64,000 nt of DNA from Batkoa obscura (Eukaryota > Entomophthoromycota > Entomophthoromycetes > Entomophthorales > Batkoaceae): NCBI GenBank assembly GCA_030770535.1, contig JASVEC010000029.1:558001-622000 (forward strand), given 5' to 3'. Each line of letters opens with the position of its first letter. Position 1 is the stretch's first letter. The notes beneath the pieces were generated by a model, which worked only from the letters and a program-made list of their open reading frames with translations, was not told the DNA's origin and did not search any database. Below, piece by piece: positions 1 through 11,356 of this stretch. Made by a program: the position numbers and the translations under genes.

Positions 1-301
1 AAGCCAAATTTATAAAATTTCCTTATATTTAAAATTCCCTTTACCTATTATTTTTTTTAAAGTTTATGTTGCATAAAAATGGTCAGAAAATGAAATTGGA
101 AAATTTTATTTTTAATTTAACTAGGCTTTTAATAAAATAAATAATGTCTAACTTTCCTTTTCAATATTATACTCTATTGATTCCAATCTTAATTCAATTT
201 GATAAGTAACTTTTAAAAACAATGATAAAAAAGGCTAACTATAGTTATCAAATAAAAAAAGTTCAACTATTAAATTATTTATTAATTATTCAACAACAAC
301 C
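1..301. other. AT-rich intergenic, nothing recognised
   Basis: Very A+T-rich sequence downstream of the first secreted repeat protein. I see no gene, tRNA or repeat family here. Confidence 0.5.
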
Positions 302-1369
302 TTAATACTTCTTATCCCCGCCACCTAACAAATTTAATTTCTTTAAATCAACGTGAACCAATTGACCATCATTCAATACATTAACGTTTAATTTAGCATC
401 AGCGATTCCATCAACAATAGCTTTAACATCGGCATCAGCTATACCATCTTTACCCAATACATTAGCTTTGACATCAGCTTTAGCAATATCAGCAACATTA
501 GCCTTAGCTTTAACATCAGCTACACCATTTTCACTTAATACATTTGGCTTAACATCAGCTATAGCAACATCAGCTATATTAGCTTTAACATCAGCATTAA
601 CAAGTCCCTTTTTAGAGAGTATATCAGCAATTATATCGGCTTTAATTAAATCACTAATAACATTAGCTTTAATATCCAAGCTAGCAAGTGCTTTATCTTT
701 ACTCAAAAGATCAAGGAGGATTTGAAATTTAAGTAAATCAATATCACTAACTTTAATATTAGCACCAACCGATATTGGTAGAGCTTTATGCTCTGGTTGG
801 GAGTCTTTGGATGGATTAATTTGATCTTTTTTAAGTTGAGGTTGATATTTTTGTGCTTCGTTACCTTGAGGTTGAATTTCTTCAGGTTTTTTTTTGGGTA
901 GACTATTTTCTTCTGATTTGTTTTCTTGAGGTTTAACTTCAGGTTTGTTTTCTTGAGATTTAGCTTCCTTATGCTTGTTTTCTTGGGGTTTATTTTCTGG
1001 TTTATTTTCTTGAACTTCAACTTCAACTTCCTCAGGTTTGGTCTCTTGGGGTTTAACTCCTTCAGGTTTAGTTTCTTGAAGCTTATTTACTCCCGATTTA
1101 TTTTCTTGAGGTTGATTTTCATGCTTATTCTCTTGAAGTTGAACTTGAGGCTTTATCTCTTCAAATATTTTACCTGAGTTTTCAGCTTGATATTTATTAT
1201 TATCATTATTATTGGATTTTAAAATGGGTTGATTTTCAATAGTATCAATATTTAATAGATTAGATCCAGTTGAATTTAGATTTAAAAGTTCATTATTGTC
1301 ACTAGTTTCATGAGATGTAATACTAGCTACAAAAGAAAGTAATACTAAAGTTATGTAAATATTTTTCAT
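302..1369 (-). CDS. Secreted low-complexity repeat protein (355 aa), function unknown
   Basis: One uninterrupted reading frame. The N-terminus (MKNIYITLVLLSFVASITS) reads as a signal peptide, so the product is probably secreted or cell-wall bound. Residues ~75-175 are an imperfect heptad-like repeat around PQENKPE, rich in Lys, Glu, Gln and Pro. Residues ~195-340 switch to repeats around ADVKANV that alternate hydrophobic and charged residues and could form a beta-solenoid or amphipathic array. The chain ends in a GGGDKKY tail. A shorter paralogue lies ~1.7 kb away on the same strand and shares the architecture and the DLL..LL..DK/NILxxLIK segment. I do not recognise a family. A repeat-rich wall protein or a secreted effector-like protein are both possible, and nothing in the sequence decides between them. 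Confidence 0.7.
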   Translation of the reverse strand: MKNIYITLVLLSFVASITSHETSDNNELLNLNSTGSNLLNIDTIENQPILKSNNNDNNKYQAENSGKIFEEIKPQVQLQENKHENQPQENKSGVNKLQETKPEGVKPQETKPEEVEVEVQENKPENKPQENKHKEAKSQENKPEVKPQENKSEENSLPKKKPEEIQPQGNEAQKYQPQLKKDQINPSKDSQPEHKALPISVGANIKVSDIDLLKFQILLDLLSKDKALASLDIKANVISDLIKADIIADILSKKGLVNADVKANIADVAIADVKPNVLSENGVADVKAKANVADIAKADVKANVLGKDGIADADVKAIVDGIADAKLNVNVLNDGQLVHVDLKKLNLLGGGDKKY

Positions 1370-3088
1370 TTTAGATTATGGATTATTAGTTATTAGTTAT
1401 AAAGTATTAAGGAAATATTATTATTATGTTATTAAAGTTCAAATGAAACTATAAGTTAAACATTAAGATAATTAATATTTTAAAGTATTTATACTATCTT
1501 TTTATGTTGTATTTTAATCGATTCCTTATTTTATAAATTATATTGAATGAACTTTAAAAGGTTCCTTTTTAATAATAAAAATTAAATGGGACCTACTTTC
1601 TTCCACCAAATTGTTATCATTTTTTTTAAAGAGGAGAGATGCTTGTCCTGATAAACAATGTTTTTAGTAATTGTTATTTGTTTCTATTTTTGTTAGAAAT
1701 AATTTCAGCGGAAAACAACTTATTAGTTAAATTCAAGATAATATTATTGTTAATATTAATACTTTATTAATTTTGTGATAATTTTTAATTCAAACTAATG
1801 ATATTAAGATTTTTATTAATGTTAGTGTTAAGAGTACTATTTTCTATCGTAAACTCTAGTCGATATTTTTTATTACTGTGAAGCTGATTTCTTTATTATA
1901 AAATTATAAATTCTTAGAAATTTTTATATTTAAGGATGTTTTTTTTTGTTTCATCACTTTTTCTATTTTTTAAGCACTATTTGAGTGGAAAGATTGTTAG
2001 TAAAATTCTTAAACAAAAAACACATCCCCATTTATTGATTTTCAAAGCTAAAATAAAGATATATATCAAACTTGAATAACTAATAATCACTAAAGTTTCA
2101 AAAGGCAATATATAATCTTGATAAACTTCAATATCAACTCTTATAAAAAAGCCACTTGTTTTTTCCAATCTATTTTTATAACACATTAATCAGATAACTG
2201 ATTCCACCATCTACAATTTAATAAGGATAAATGAAATTTTATATATAAATAGGATCTTAACATTAAATTATAAAATAACGACAGGTAGCATATATTACCC
2301 AAATTGAGTTAAAATGTAATCTAATTAATCAAGATTCTAAGATTTAATTTGTAAAATTAGTAAATGAAACTATTTGTTCTTATAAAAAACCTCTCAATTT
2401 TTATATCCCTTTTTATAACTTATTAATAATAGGTGTGGGTTTTATTACACCATTTTTTTACATTTTGAATCTAATTGGTATTCCACTTATTAATATTAGA
2501 ATTTAGAAGGTGTTAAAACACAAATAAGTAATTACAATTAATAAAGTCAATATATATAATTGTTAATTTAAACTATTTATTCTAATAAAAAAGCCACTTC
2601 TTTCATTACCATTTCTATAACGTATTAGCTAAAGATAACATACTATAAGTTATTTTCAATATTAATGATTACAATTGAAATGTTATCATAATTAAAAATA
2701 TGTAAATATATATAATTACAATAATAAAAATCATACAGTATTAGATGAAATTAATTTGAATTCAAAAAACGTTATATGCTAAAAAAAACATATTGAAAAT
2801 TATTATCATAGTTAATAGCTTTTGCTCTTTTGCTCTTTTTTTTTTAGATTTTTTAATTGTTTATAGACCAAATTAATAAAGTGTCTTAAAATTCAATAAA
2901 CTAATATGTTTTTGCTTCAATTTTTCCAATGTTTTATTACTATTTAAATAAAAAATGGTATTTTCAATCTATTTAATAACCCATTCCACTTTCATTTTAA
3001 ATTATTTATTAACTATTTAATATCAGCCTTAATACTCCTCATCCCACCATTTGATAAGATTCAATTTTTTTAAATGAACTTAAATAAT
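1370..3088. other. Intergenic between the two secreted paralogues
   Basis: AT-rich. It contains one copy of the 100-bp MITE family (1931-2030). The short open frame at 1977-2186 is largely that MITE and is not a gene. Two short stretches (2375-2410, 2575-2610) resemble each other loosely. Otherwise I see nothing. Confidence 0.5.
1931..2030 (+). mobile_element. MITE family A copy (100 bp)
   Basis: It begins AAGGATGTTTTTTTTTGTTTCA, written here only to its first part, AAGGATGTTTTT, and ends ACACATCCCCA, so the termini are inverted relative to each other. The core carries AAGCACTATTTGAG and GATTGTTAGTAAAATTCTT, shared with all other copies in the window. The flanks are TT on both sides, consistent with a 2-bp target duplication. 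Confidence 0.85.
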
Positions 3089-3799
3089 TTAGCATCTCTT
3101 CAATATATTAACATTAGCCTTGATATTAGCTTCAACGATATCAGCAGCATTAAGCTTAGAATTAATATCAACCACACTATCTTTACCTAATATACTAACT
3201 TTAACTTGAGCATTAATAAAATACACAGCATTAGTTTTAATTTCAGTAGTAATTAAACCATTTTTTGATAGTTCATGGATATAAATAGTGACTTTGATTA
3301 AATTATTTAATATATTGAGCTTACTTTTCAATTTAATAGAATTATTATCTTGGATTAAACTGTTGAGTCTCATTAATTGTGTTAAATCAAGATCGCCTAC
3401 TTCAAGATAAGTGGGTAAATTAGCTTGTTTAGATTCAAGGTTTTGGGATTTGACACTATAAGGTCTGTTATTATAAGATTGATTATCATGTGATTGAATA
3501 CTTTGAGATTGATAAGTTTGAGATTGAATAGATTGAGGTATCATTTCAATTAGTTTGTTTGAATTATTATTAACTTGAGATGGAATCTTATTAATGTTAT
3601 TATCAATAAAACTAACTTCTTGTGGTAACTTATTATGAGGTATTTGATTATCTGTTTCTGAGTAATAAATGTTATGACTAAACCTTGATTTATGGGGTTT
3701 TGGTATAGAATCCTTTGGAATAGATCGAATATTAGGTACAAGTGAGGTTGTAATAGTTATTAAATAAAAGAATGATAAGACGATAGAATTGATTTTCAT
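3089..3799 (-). CDS. Secreted repeat protein, shorter paralogue (236 aa) with a decayed 3' end
   Basis: Signal peptide MKINSIVLSFFYLITITTS, then a Gln/Ser/Asn-rich linker with QSQ/QSH repeats, then a C-terminal domain that aligns with the neighbouring 355-aa protein (GDLDLTQLMRLNSLI, ILNNLIKVTIYIHELSKNGL, AADIVEANIKANVNIL). The frame stops at NILKRC. The DNA just beyond still resembles the paralogue's final ~20 codons down to the matching terminal Tyr and stop near 3030, but in a shifted frame and with an internal stop. This looks like tandem duplication followed by loss of the C-terminal tail. The truncated protein may still be made. Function unknown. Confidence 0.6.
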   Translation of the reverse strand: MKINSIVLSFFYLITITTSLVPNIRSIPKDSIPKPHKSRFSHNIYYSETDNQIPHNKLPQEVSFIDNNINKIPSQVNNNSNKLIEMIPQSIQSQTYQSQSIQSHDNQSYNNRPYSVKSQNLESKQANLPTYLEVGDLDLTQLMRLNSLIQDNNSIKLKSKLNILNNLIKVTIYIHELSKNGLITTEIKTNAVYFINAQVKVSILGKDSVVDINSKLNAADIVEANIKANVNILKRC

Positions 3800-4730
3800 A
3801 TTTTAAAAAACAAAGTAAAATTAATTAATAGATATTAAAAATTAAAAAATAGAAAACTATTAAGTTAGTTAAAATAAGAATCAAAAGTTTTGGCCATTTA
3901 TATTGTTTTTTTTATAGAATTATTGAAGATGCACAAATTAGGATACTTGTAATAAGAATTCAATAGCTTTTTTAAAAGTTCTTGTAACTCATTTTTGTTT
4001 AGCATTCAAATCCAATTTGAGTCAATATTTGAATTGCTCTTTTTTTTTTATCAAGTTGATTTCGATAATCAATATAAACTTAATTACAATAGAATTAGTA
4101 TTAGCCACTTTATACTAACTTTCATGTTAAAGTAATAAAATAAATGTTAAATTTATTCTATTTTGTTATTATTTTAGATTTTAATTATTACTTGAAATCT
4201 TATAATAAATAGTTTAATTGCTTATTTAGTTTCTTACCAAGTTTTTTTAAATATTTAGATATTAAAATTGATATTGAACTTTGGATAGTTAGTATAATAT
4301 TATTGAAATTTTATTCTAATAAAAAGTAATAAAAATTGAATAAACTTTATCAAAATTATAAAACTTCAATTTATAGACTTAATAACTTAAAACATGTATT
4401 CTTCTATAAAAAAAAAACCCCCACCTAATTTCATTATCCTTTCTATAGCATATTAATTAAATAACTAAATTTCCAATATTTTTAATTTTAATAGCAATAA
4501 AGTAACTCTTCAATTAATTAAAGATAGAATTAAAAATACATAATAAAACAATTTTAACTAGTATATATTACTAAAGTTAAAATTATTTTTTACTATAATA
4601 TTAAAAAATAATAATAAATTTTTATTTTATTTTATTTTATTTTATTTTATTTTATTTAAAAAAAACTTTCAATTTTCATCACTCTTTTTCTATACTATTC
4701 CACTCAATTTGACTGTTTTTGTCTTTAATC
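3800..4730. other. AT-rich intergenic with a pentanucleotide repeat
   Basis: No gene seen. A pure TTTTA microsatellite lies at about 4617-4657, just downstream of the Rpp40 stop codon. Confidence 0.55.
4617..4657. repeat. (TTTTA)n microsatellite
   Basis: About eight perfect tandem copies of TTTTA, in the 3' flank of the Rpp40 gene. Confidence 0.9.
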
Positions 4731-6137
4731 CTATCCAAACACTGCCCTCTCCATACCATTTGCAATTTTAATATCAATTAAACTCACTTTATTCAAATTA
4801 AATAAAAAATAATATTGAGTAATATTTTCACCGGACAATGAATAATAATGTAATTTATCTTCATTATTTTCATTTTTTATATTATTTTTATAATACCAAC
4901 TAATAATATTATCTTCAAAGCCATACATAGTGAAGTTGAGGAAAGGAATAGATTGAGTGGAATTATTTTGTTGAATTATTTTTATTAAAAGACTATTATA
5001 TATATAAATAAAATTAATTAATTAATAATAATATTATTATTATTATGTTATATTATTAAAATATTATTTATAAATTACCTTAATTCTTCTAATATATTTT
5101 CCATTTGATAATAAGATAAATAACCATTCCAATGCAATTTAATAACTTCACCAGTACTTTCATTATTATTGTTATTATCACTAATTACTGTATTATTAAT
5201 ACTATTAGAAATAATACCACTCCATTCAATTATGTCTTCTATATTATTTAAATAATCTAAGATTTGATTATCCTTAGTTTCTGGTAATACTGTTTCCCAT
5301 ATTGGTTCATAATTACATTTCATAACATATTTTTTTATTTCAACTATATCTTTCATTTCAGTTATCAATTTATTAATGTTCATATCTTCTTTCGTTTCTA
5401 TTATATTATTATTATTACTTATTGTTTATTATTATTTATTGTTTATTATTTATTATATTACCTTCGTCAACAAAAGTCATTAAAAAGAGAATATTTTTAT
5501 TAAATACATTTTCAAAGCAGTTTACTACTCTCTTATAATAACTACTCTCTTCATTTAATTCTTCACTTTTTAAATCCAATTTAATAATAAATCTTTCTAT
5601 TGAATTATTATCTATCTTTATTTTTTTACCTATTAATCCCAATTGATAATAAGTATCTTTTGATAAATTTAAATATAAAATTGAATTATTATCAATACAA
5701 AAAGTATCTTCCATTTCATTGTTAATAGAATAACTTTTAGCTGATATAACACCTTTTTGTAAATAATAATAAAATATATTTTTATAGCTAATATCTTTCG
5801 TTTTCGGCTTTAAAAATTCTATTAAATTTAAATTAATTAAATAATAATTATATTCTTTTTGTTTTAATTGATCTATTATTTCCATTATTTCGGAATTGTA
5901 TTCGATATTGTTTTTAGTTATTTTTGGTACTTGTATTTCTATCTTTTATTTTATTTTTAACTATTAAATATTAGTTAATTAATTAATTCTATAGTATATT
6001 ACTTGATGTAAATAAGGTTGTATTTTATTCATATTCATACTGATATCAACATTTCCATCTTTATCGTTGATAGATTCTTCATATTGAATTATGGCTTTAC
6101 TATAAACATCTTTTTTTAAATTTAAATAATGTGTCAT
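4731..6137 (-). CDS. RPP40: RNase P/MRP protein subunit Rpp40, 4 exons (398 aa)
   Basis: Exons by eye: 6137-6003, 5942-5462, 5397-5079 and 4992-4731 (1197 nt). The pattern fits the RNase P p40 family in order: NNSILYLNLSKDTYYQLGLIGKK followed by a basic/acidic strand (RFIIKLDLKSEELNEESS), ENVFNKNILFLMTF, a DDIxEWxGxIS-type segment (NIEDIIEWSGIIS), and the C-terminal pair FTMYGFEDNIISW and SGENITQYYFLFN, matching the family's VxGFxDSPVSW and GENLY motifs. Rpp40 is part of the nuclear RNase P/MRP ribonucleoproteins that mature tRNA 5' ends and rRNA. Budding yeast lacks an obvious orthologue, so its presence fits an early-branching fungus. The gene is divergent from mL44, with 203 bp between the start codons. 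Confidence 0.82.
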
Positions 6138-6340
6138 TTTTGTAATGGAATAATATTAATATTTAAAATATTAAAATTACAAATTAAAATTGAATCTTTT
6201 TTTATTCTTCAATTAATTTTTACTTCCCATAATAATCTATAGAATCCATTTCTAAATCTCAATTCTTATTAATTTGATATCAAATTATTCAACTAAAATT
6301 TCATTTTAACTATATAAAATAGAACTCCATAATTTTAATA

Positions 6341-7691
6341 ATGCTTAGAAATTTAAAATTAATTAAAACCAATTCAATCTCATCATTACTTACCTCCACC
6401 CAAAGGATACGTTATTATTCTTCAGAGCCAATTAACACCACTAATACTGCTACTGAAGTTAAAAGCGATGCTTCTATTAATGCATTATTAGCTCGTCTCA
6501 ATATTAATTTTACTGACAAACAAATCATTGAACAAGTTATTACCCATAAATCTTATTTATTAGGAAAAACTAGTACTAATGATAGATTACGCTATTTAGG
6601 TAATAAAACAGAATACAATAATAATATATAATAACCTTCTATTTATAAACTAGGTAAAAAAGTATTAGGTCTTTACCTTTCGGAATATTATTATATCAAA
6701 TATCCCAATTTACCTGTTAATACTATTGAAGACATATTAAGAGTGCATTATGATCCTTATGCATTATCCAAAATTGGACAAGGTTTTGGTCTAGCACCAT
6801 TGATTCGTTATAAAGAAGAACAGGTAATTATACTATTTTATTATTATTATTATTTGTATTTGTATTAATTTCAATATTAATTTTTTAATATTATTTGTAA
6901 TAGAGTGAGGGAGAACAAATTGTAGGATTTAATAAGATATTAGGGAAATCAGTTCAAGCTTTGATTGGTGCTATTTATCATGATAAGGTGATAATAAATT
7001 AATTGAATTTTATTAAAATATTTAATGAAATTTAATAGGGTGCAGTAGCTACTAAAGAATTTATTCATCAACATTTATTAAGTAAAGAAGTAGATGTGAA
7101 TAGTTTATTACCATTAGCAACTCCAAAAAAAAGTTTAGTTTCATTATTAAAAATTAAAAATAAACCAGAACCAGTATCAAGGTAAGTAATAAAAATAGTC
7201 ATAATAATAATAAATAGTAAACATAAAAGTGGATGAAAGGAAATTGATATAGAAAAAGATAAAGGAGGATGACAAAATGAAACTAAATGAATCTGTATTA
7301 ATTAATAATTAATCTTATTTTGTTTAGATTACTTAAAGAAACAGGTAGATTATCTAATCGACCAGTATTTGTAGTTGGCGTTTATTCCGGTGATATCAAA
7401 TTAGGAGAAAGTAGGTTTCAATCAGAATAATATTTAAATACAAATAATTAATAACATCTTCAACTTAGGTTACGGCTCCTCTCTTAAAATGGCCGAATTT
7501 AGAGTAAGTTAATTAAATTCAACAATTTCAATAACAATAATAACAATCTTATTAATTAGGCCTGTAAAGACGCATTGATTCGCTATTATTTAACGGAATT
7601 AAAAGATTTCCAATTACCATCAGATACTTTAGAAGAAGATGAACTTACTTTTTTTCCAACTAAAATTTCAGACGCTCCATCTAGAATCTAA
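6341..7691 (+). CDS. MRPL3: Mitochondrial large-subunit ribosomal protein mL44 (RNase III-like), 7 exons (301 aa)
   Basis: Exons: 6341-6599, 6654-6823, 6904-6987, 7039-7181, 7328-7410, 7469-7503 and 7560-7691 (906 nt). The N-terminus is rich in basic, Ser and Thr residues with RIRYYSSEP, typical of a mitochondrial presequence. An RNase III fold follows (ALLARLNINFTDKQIIEQVITHKS, then DRLRYLG, then KSVQALIGAIYHDKG), and a double-stranded-RNA-binding-like C-terminus ([35 protein letters not shown]). The RNase III signature ERLEFLGD has become DRLRYLGK, so catalytic acidic residues are missing. That is expected for mL44/Mrpl3, a structural ribosomal protein, and argues against an active RNase III. 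All introns are 50-146 nt with GT..AG ends. Confidence 0.85.
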
Positions 7692-8097
7692 GGGACGAAT
7701 CTGGATAGAAAAAATATAAATGAATCGAGTGAATGTTTTTAATAATTATAGACAAATTTTTTTATTATTAAAAATTAAAAATTAAAAAGGTGGTTGAAAA
7801 TTGAGAGTTTTATTTGATTTTTTTCTTGATGTGAATTTGAAGTTTATTAATGATAATAGATGGATTTTATTGTAAATTTTGAAACCAGTTGAACAATTTG
7901 ATCTTATAAAAACAAATAATGTGGACTTAAAATAGTTATTAAAAATTCAATTGACTTAATATAACTTCCATCTCGTTAAATTATTATATACATCTTCATT
8001 TCAAATCTTATATTTGATTTAAAAAAAATCTAAAAATTACTTTGAATCGATTTTTCATACAAAAAGCAACAGCAAAATTTGCTATTATAAATATATA
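7692..8097. other. Intergenic, nothing recognised
   Basis: AT-rich spacer between mL44 and the tRNA-Phe gene. I see no gene or repeat. Confidence 0.5.
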
Positions 8098-8120
8098 TGC
8101 GCCCACCGCGGATTGAACGC

Positions 8121-8164
<44 letters not shown>

Positions 8165-8170
8165 AGCCGC
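8098..8170 (-). tRNA. tRNA-Phe (GAA)
   Basis: The 73-nt cloverleaf on the minus strand starts GCGGCTATAGCTCAG, has the anticodon loop ACTGAAGAT (anticodon GAA), a T arm CCGCG-TTCAATC-CGCGG and discriminator A. No intron. The D arm and anticodon arm match fungal tRNA-Phe closely. The acceptor stem has one G.G mismatch at the fourth pair and one T.G wobble, so the gene could be mildly degraded or edited. The internal promoter boxes are intact. Confidence 0.9.
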
Positions 8171-9413
8171 GATTCTATTATAAATATAATTCTTTTTAAA
8201 TATATAAAACTTAATATTTTATAATAATATTTAATAATAAATTCAATATGGATCATATATTAAAAATTTTAGGATTTTTTATTCTTATCTAAAATTAAAG
8301 GTTTAAATAGCTTGAATTTTAGTAAATAATATATTGGGATGTGTTTTTTTTAATAGTAGTAAAAATTAATATATTCTATAAAATTTATTGCTTAAAGCCT
8401 AGTTGCTTTGTATTGATTATAAATAGTTGAAAATTTGAGAAAAAATTTATAATAACTTATTAAAAAAGTATATAAAGAATAAAAAATAACTGTTTAATAA
8501 AATATAAAACTATAATAATAATACAAATAAACATTTATACTAAAATATTATTTAATATAGCTAAAAAAAACCTTGAAAAATTTATAATAAAAAGTTTAAA
8601 ATATGAGGATGTTTTTTTTGGTTTCATTACTTTTTCCATTTTTTAAGCGCTATTTGAGCGGAAAGATTGTTAGTAAAATTCTTTAACAAAAATAATTACA
8701 ATATATAATTTTATAATTCTAAATAAAACTGATAATTAACATGCTTTAAATTATATAATTAAAATGGATTTTAATTTGTAAACACAAAATATTTATTGAT
8801 AAGTTATATAAAACAGTAAAAACAAGCATAATAAAAATAAATATAATAAGAGAAATAAATTAAATATAATAATTTATTAAATCAAATTATTTATAAGCAT
8901 TTTGTTTTTTTAAAAGTATTAATTTTATTTAAACTATCTGATTTTACTTTATTTAAATTATTTTTGCATAGATTCACACTTTTAAAAACAATAAAACTAT
9001 ATTTTTATTTTAATTGATTAAAAGCTGGTTAAAATTTTTACAATATATTTATTAGCAAAAGATTTTAAATTTATATTATTATTATAGCTAATTAATAAGT
9101 TTTTTATATACTTTTTAAGTGATATTGTGATATAAATAATAGGTTTATTTTTGGAATAAAAATAAATAAAAATTATTTTTATTATTGGAACTATTTTGTT
9201 TAAATAAGTTTTTTATTTTCAATTAGAATTCTCCATTAATTTTTAATAAATTTAGTTATTTTAATTTAAGTCCACTTTATTTCTTTTAAATTTTCTAAAT
9301 TTGTCATTTTGTATCATTAATCAAATTCAAGCAATTCAATTTAATAAACAGTCAATAAAGACTATTAATACTCAATTAAAATAGAATACAACTTAATTAT
9401 TATATTTTAATTA
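8171..9413. other. AT-rich intergenic with one MITE fragment
   Basis: Contains a 3'-degraded MITE family A copy (8604-8693). The rest is AT-rich with no recognisable gene. Confidence 0.5.
8604..8693 (+). mobile_element. MITE family A copy, 3' end eroded
   Basis: Left end TGAGGATGTTTTTTTTGG followed by TTTCA, then the family core AAGCGCTATTTGAGCGG and GATTGTTAGTAAAATTCTT. The right terminal repeat is lost after ACAAAAA. The left flank is TA. Confidence 0.85.
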
Positions 9414-10350
9414 ATGACTTCCAATACCTCAATCCCATCTCCTTATCCCGAATCCGAAATCTTTGTTCCTAATAACTGGCAATACATTCAAGAAGGCAAT
9501 GAAAACATTGTATTAGGTTATATTGGAATTAACTCAAAGTTAGTAAGTTATATTGAAGTTTAATAATCAAAAAAAAAAAGGAAAATTAAGAATTAACTTT
9601 TATAGAATAATTTAATATTACGATTAACAAAAACTGGTAATAAAGAAGATATTGTTAAGGATCCTATAAAAATCAAAGTATTTACAGATACTATAGTGAC
9701 TCCACTTATAGGAGAAGATTATTTACCATTTAATGTAAGTCAATCATAACGTTTATATAATAACTCATTTATTTTACTAACTTTAATATTCTATTAGTTA
9801 TTCCTTCAACCAGCTATCGGGTTTATTAAATCCATAGATAATCAAATCTATTTATCTAGACCTCAATTTAGAAGAAACAAACGATTAAATTGGAATGCTG
9901 AATATATATTTTTAAGTCAAAATTTATTAATGATTTATAAGAATATACCGTTAAGGAAGGGAAATACATTAAGTATAGAAATTAAAGTAAATTAATTGAT
10001 ATTAATAATAATGATTCAAACATTAAATTAATTATTAACATTTTTTAATTAGCCAAAATGGGGTTTTCTACCTACTTCTAAATATATTTTGGATCAAAAT
10101 AAGATCAAATTAACTAAATGTCGATTTTGTTTACATCAAGAATTTAAATTGTTATCAGGAAATAAAACAAAAAGTGAATATTGTCCAATGCATCTTTATT
10201 CACAAAATATTGATAGGATAAAATGGAGTATAAATCAATTAATTCAAACTCCACAAAATAACTTGAGGTTATTCAGGGATGGAATAGAAGTAGATATGAA
10301 AGAGGTGAATTGAATTTATTTTAAATTTGTTAAAATATTATATTAATAAT

Positions 10351-10397
<47 letters not shown>

Positions 10398-11160
10398 TAG
10401 GCATTTAATTTATTATCACTTGATTTTAATATTTCATCTGAAGTGTAAGTTTAATAATTTATATTATACTCATTTATATTGAATTATTTTATTATGATAG
10501 GGATATTAAACAATTTTTTATTTGTTTAATATCTATTATATTATTAAATGATAAATTATTAAATAAATTAAAATTAGCTCAATTAAAATTAGATAAATAT
10601 GATATTGAAGGAATTTATCAATTAAAAGAGAAATTAAAAAATAAACAAATTGAAGAACCAATAGAAAAAGATTGGCTAAACGTAATTGAAAGTTTAAATA
10701 GTAAGTTTTTAAACTTTATTTATTTATTTATTTTATAAATTTTATTTATAGATAATAATGAAATTAATGAAGATATTAATCTTATGGATGATAATAATAA
10801 TGATAATATATTAATTGCAATTTATGCGTTTATTGCTTCCTTGAGTTTTAAAGATTGTTCAATTTTATTAACTATTCCATTAATTAATAACAATTCTATA
10901 AAGTAAGTAGGTTTCCTTTTATATTCTCTACTACTCTAACAACTATTAATACTAATATCTCTCTTAGTTTTGATAGTAATTTATTAAAAAACATTGATAA
11001 AGAGGCGTTTAGAGATGAATTAATATTGAAAGATTGGTTAAAAAATAAAGATAAGATTTATTATCAATTAGGTGTTGTTGATTTAGATCCAAAGTCCCAT
11101 ATGAAATTAGATTATTATTATCAATTAGATCAAAATATTGTTAAAGCTAATATTAAATAA
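9414..11160 (+). CDS. IPK1: Inositol-pentakisphosphate 2-kinase, 8 exons (428 aa)
   Basis: Exons: 9414-9542, 9606-9734, 9798-9986, 10053-10304, 10401-10444, 10501-10700, 10752-10902 and 10968-11160 (1287 nt). The family landmarks appear in order: WQYIQEGNENIVLGYIG (nucleotide-binding N-lobe), LILRLTK, IYLSRPQFRRNKRLNW, the diagnostic EIKPKWGFLP, CRFCLHQ, and SEYCPMHLYS (family: DYCPLDLFS). The enzyme phosphorylates the axial 2-position of inositol pentakisphosphate to give IP6 (phytate), which acts in mRNA export and as a structural cofactor. C-terminal regions are Asn-rich, as usual in AT-rich genomes. Intron 4 is swollen by an (ATTT)n repeat. The gene is tail-to-tail with the Sls1-like gene, 196 bp apart. 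Confidence 0.88.
10351..10398. repeat. (ATTT)n microsatellite inside IPK1 intron 4
   Basis: About twelve tandem ATTT units directly before the TTATAG acceptor. It could serve as a variable polypyrimidine-like tract. Confidence 0.9.
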
Positions 11161-11356
11161 AATAATTTTAATTCATTCTTCTATTGATAATAATTAATTA
11201 AATAATCTACTTTATTTTTGTATCAAAAACTTTCTATATTCTATATAAATTTAATTTAATAATAACATAAATTAATAATTGAATTCAACACATTCGTACT
11301 TTCTTCATCATTCGAAATATTTGTCTAAAAAAATAAATATACATTATTAATATTTT

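Noticed and set aside
468-1177. Open frames inside the 355-aa secreted protein gene, other strand and other frames
   Set aside because: They are shadows of a repetitive sequence; the minus-strand frame has the signal peptide, start codon and paralogue.
6341-7691. Active RNase III
   Set aside because: The catalytic acidic residues of the signature are replaced, and a mitochondrial presequence is present, so mL44 fits better.
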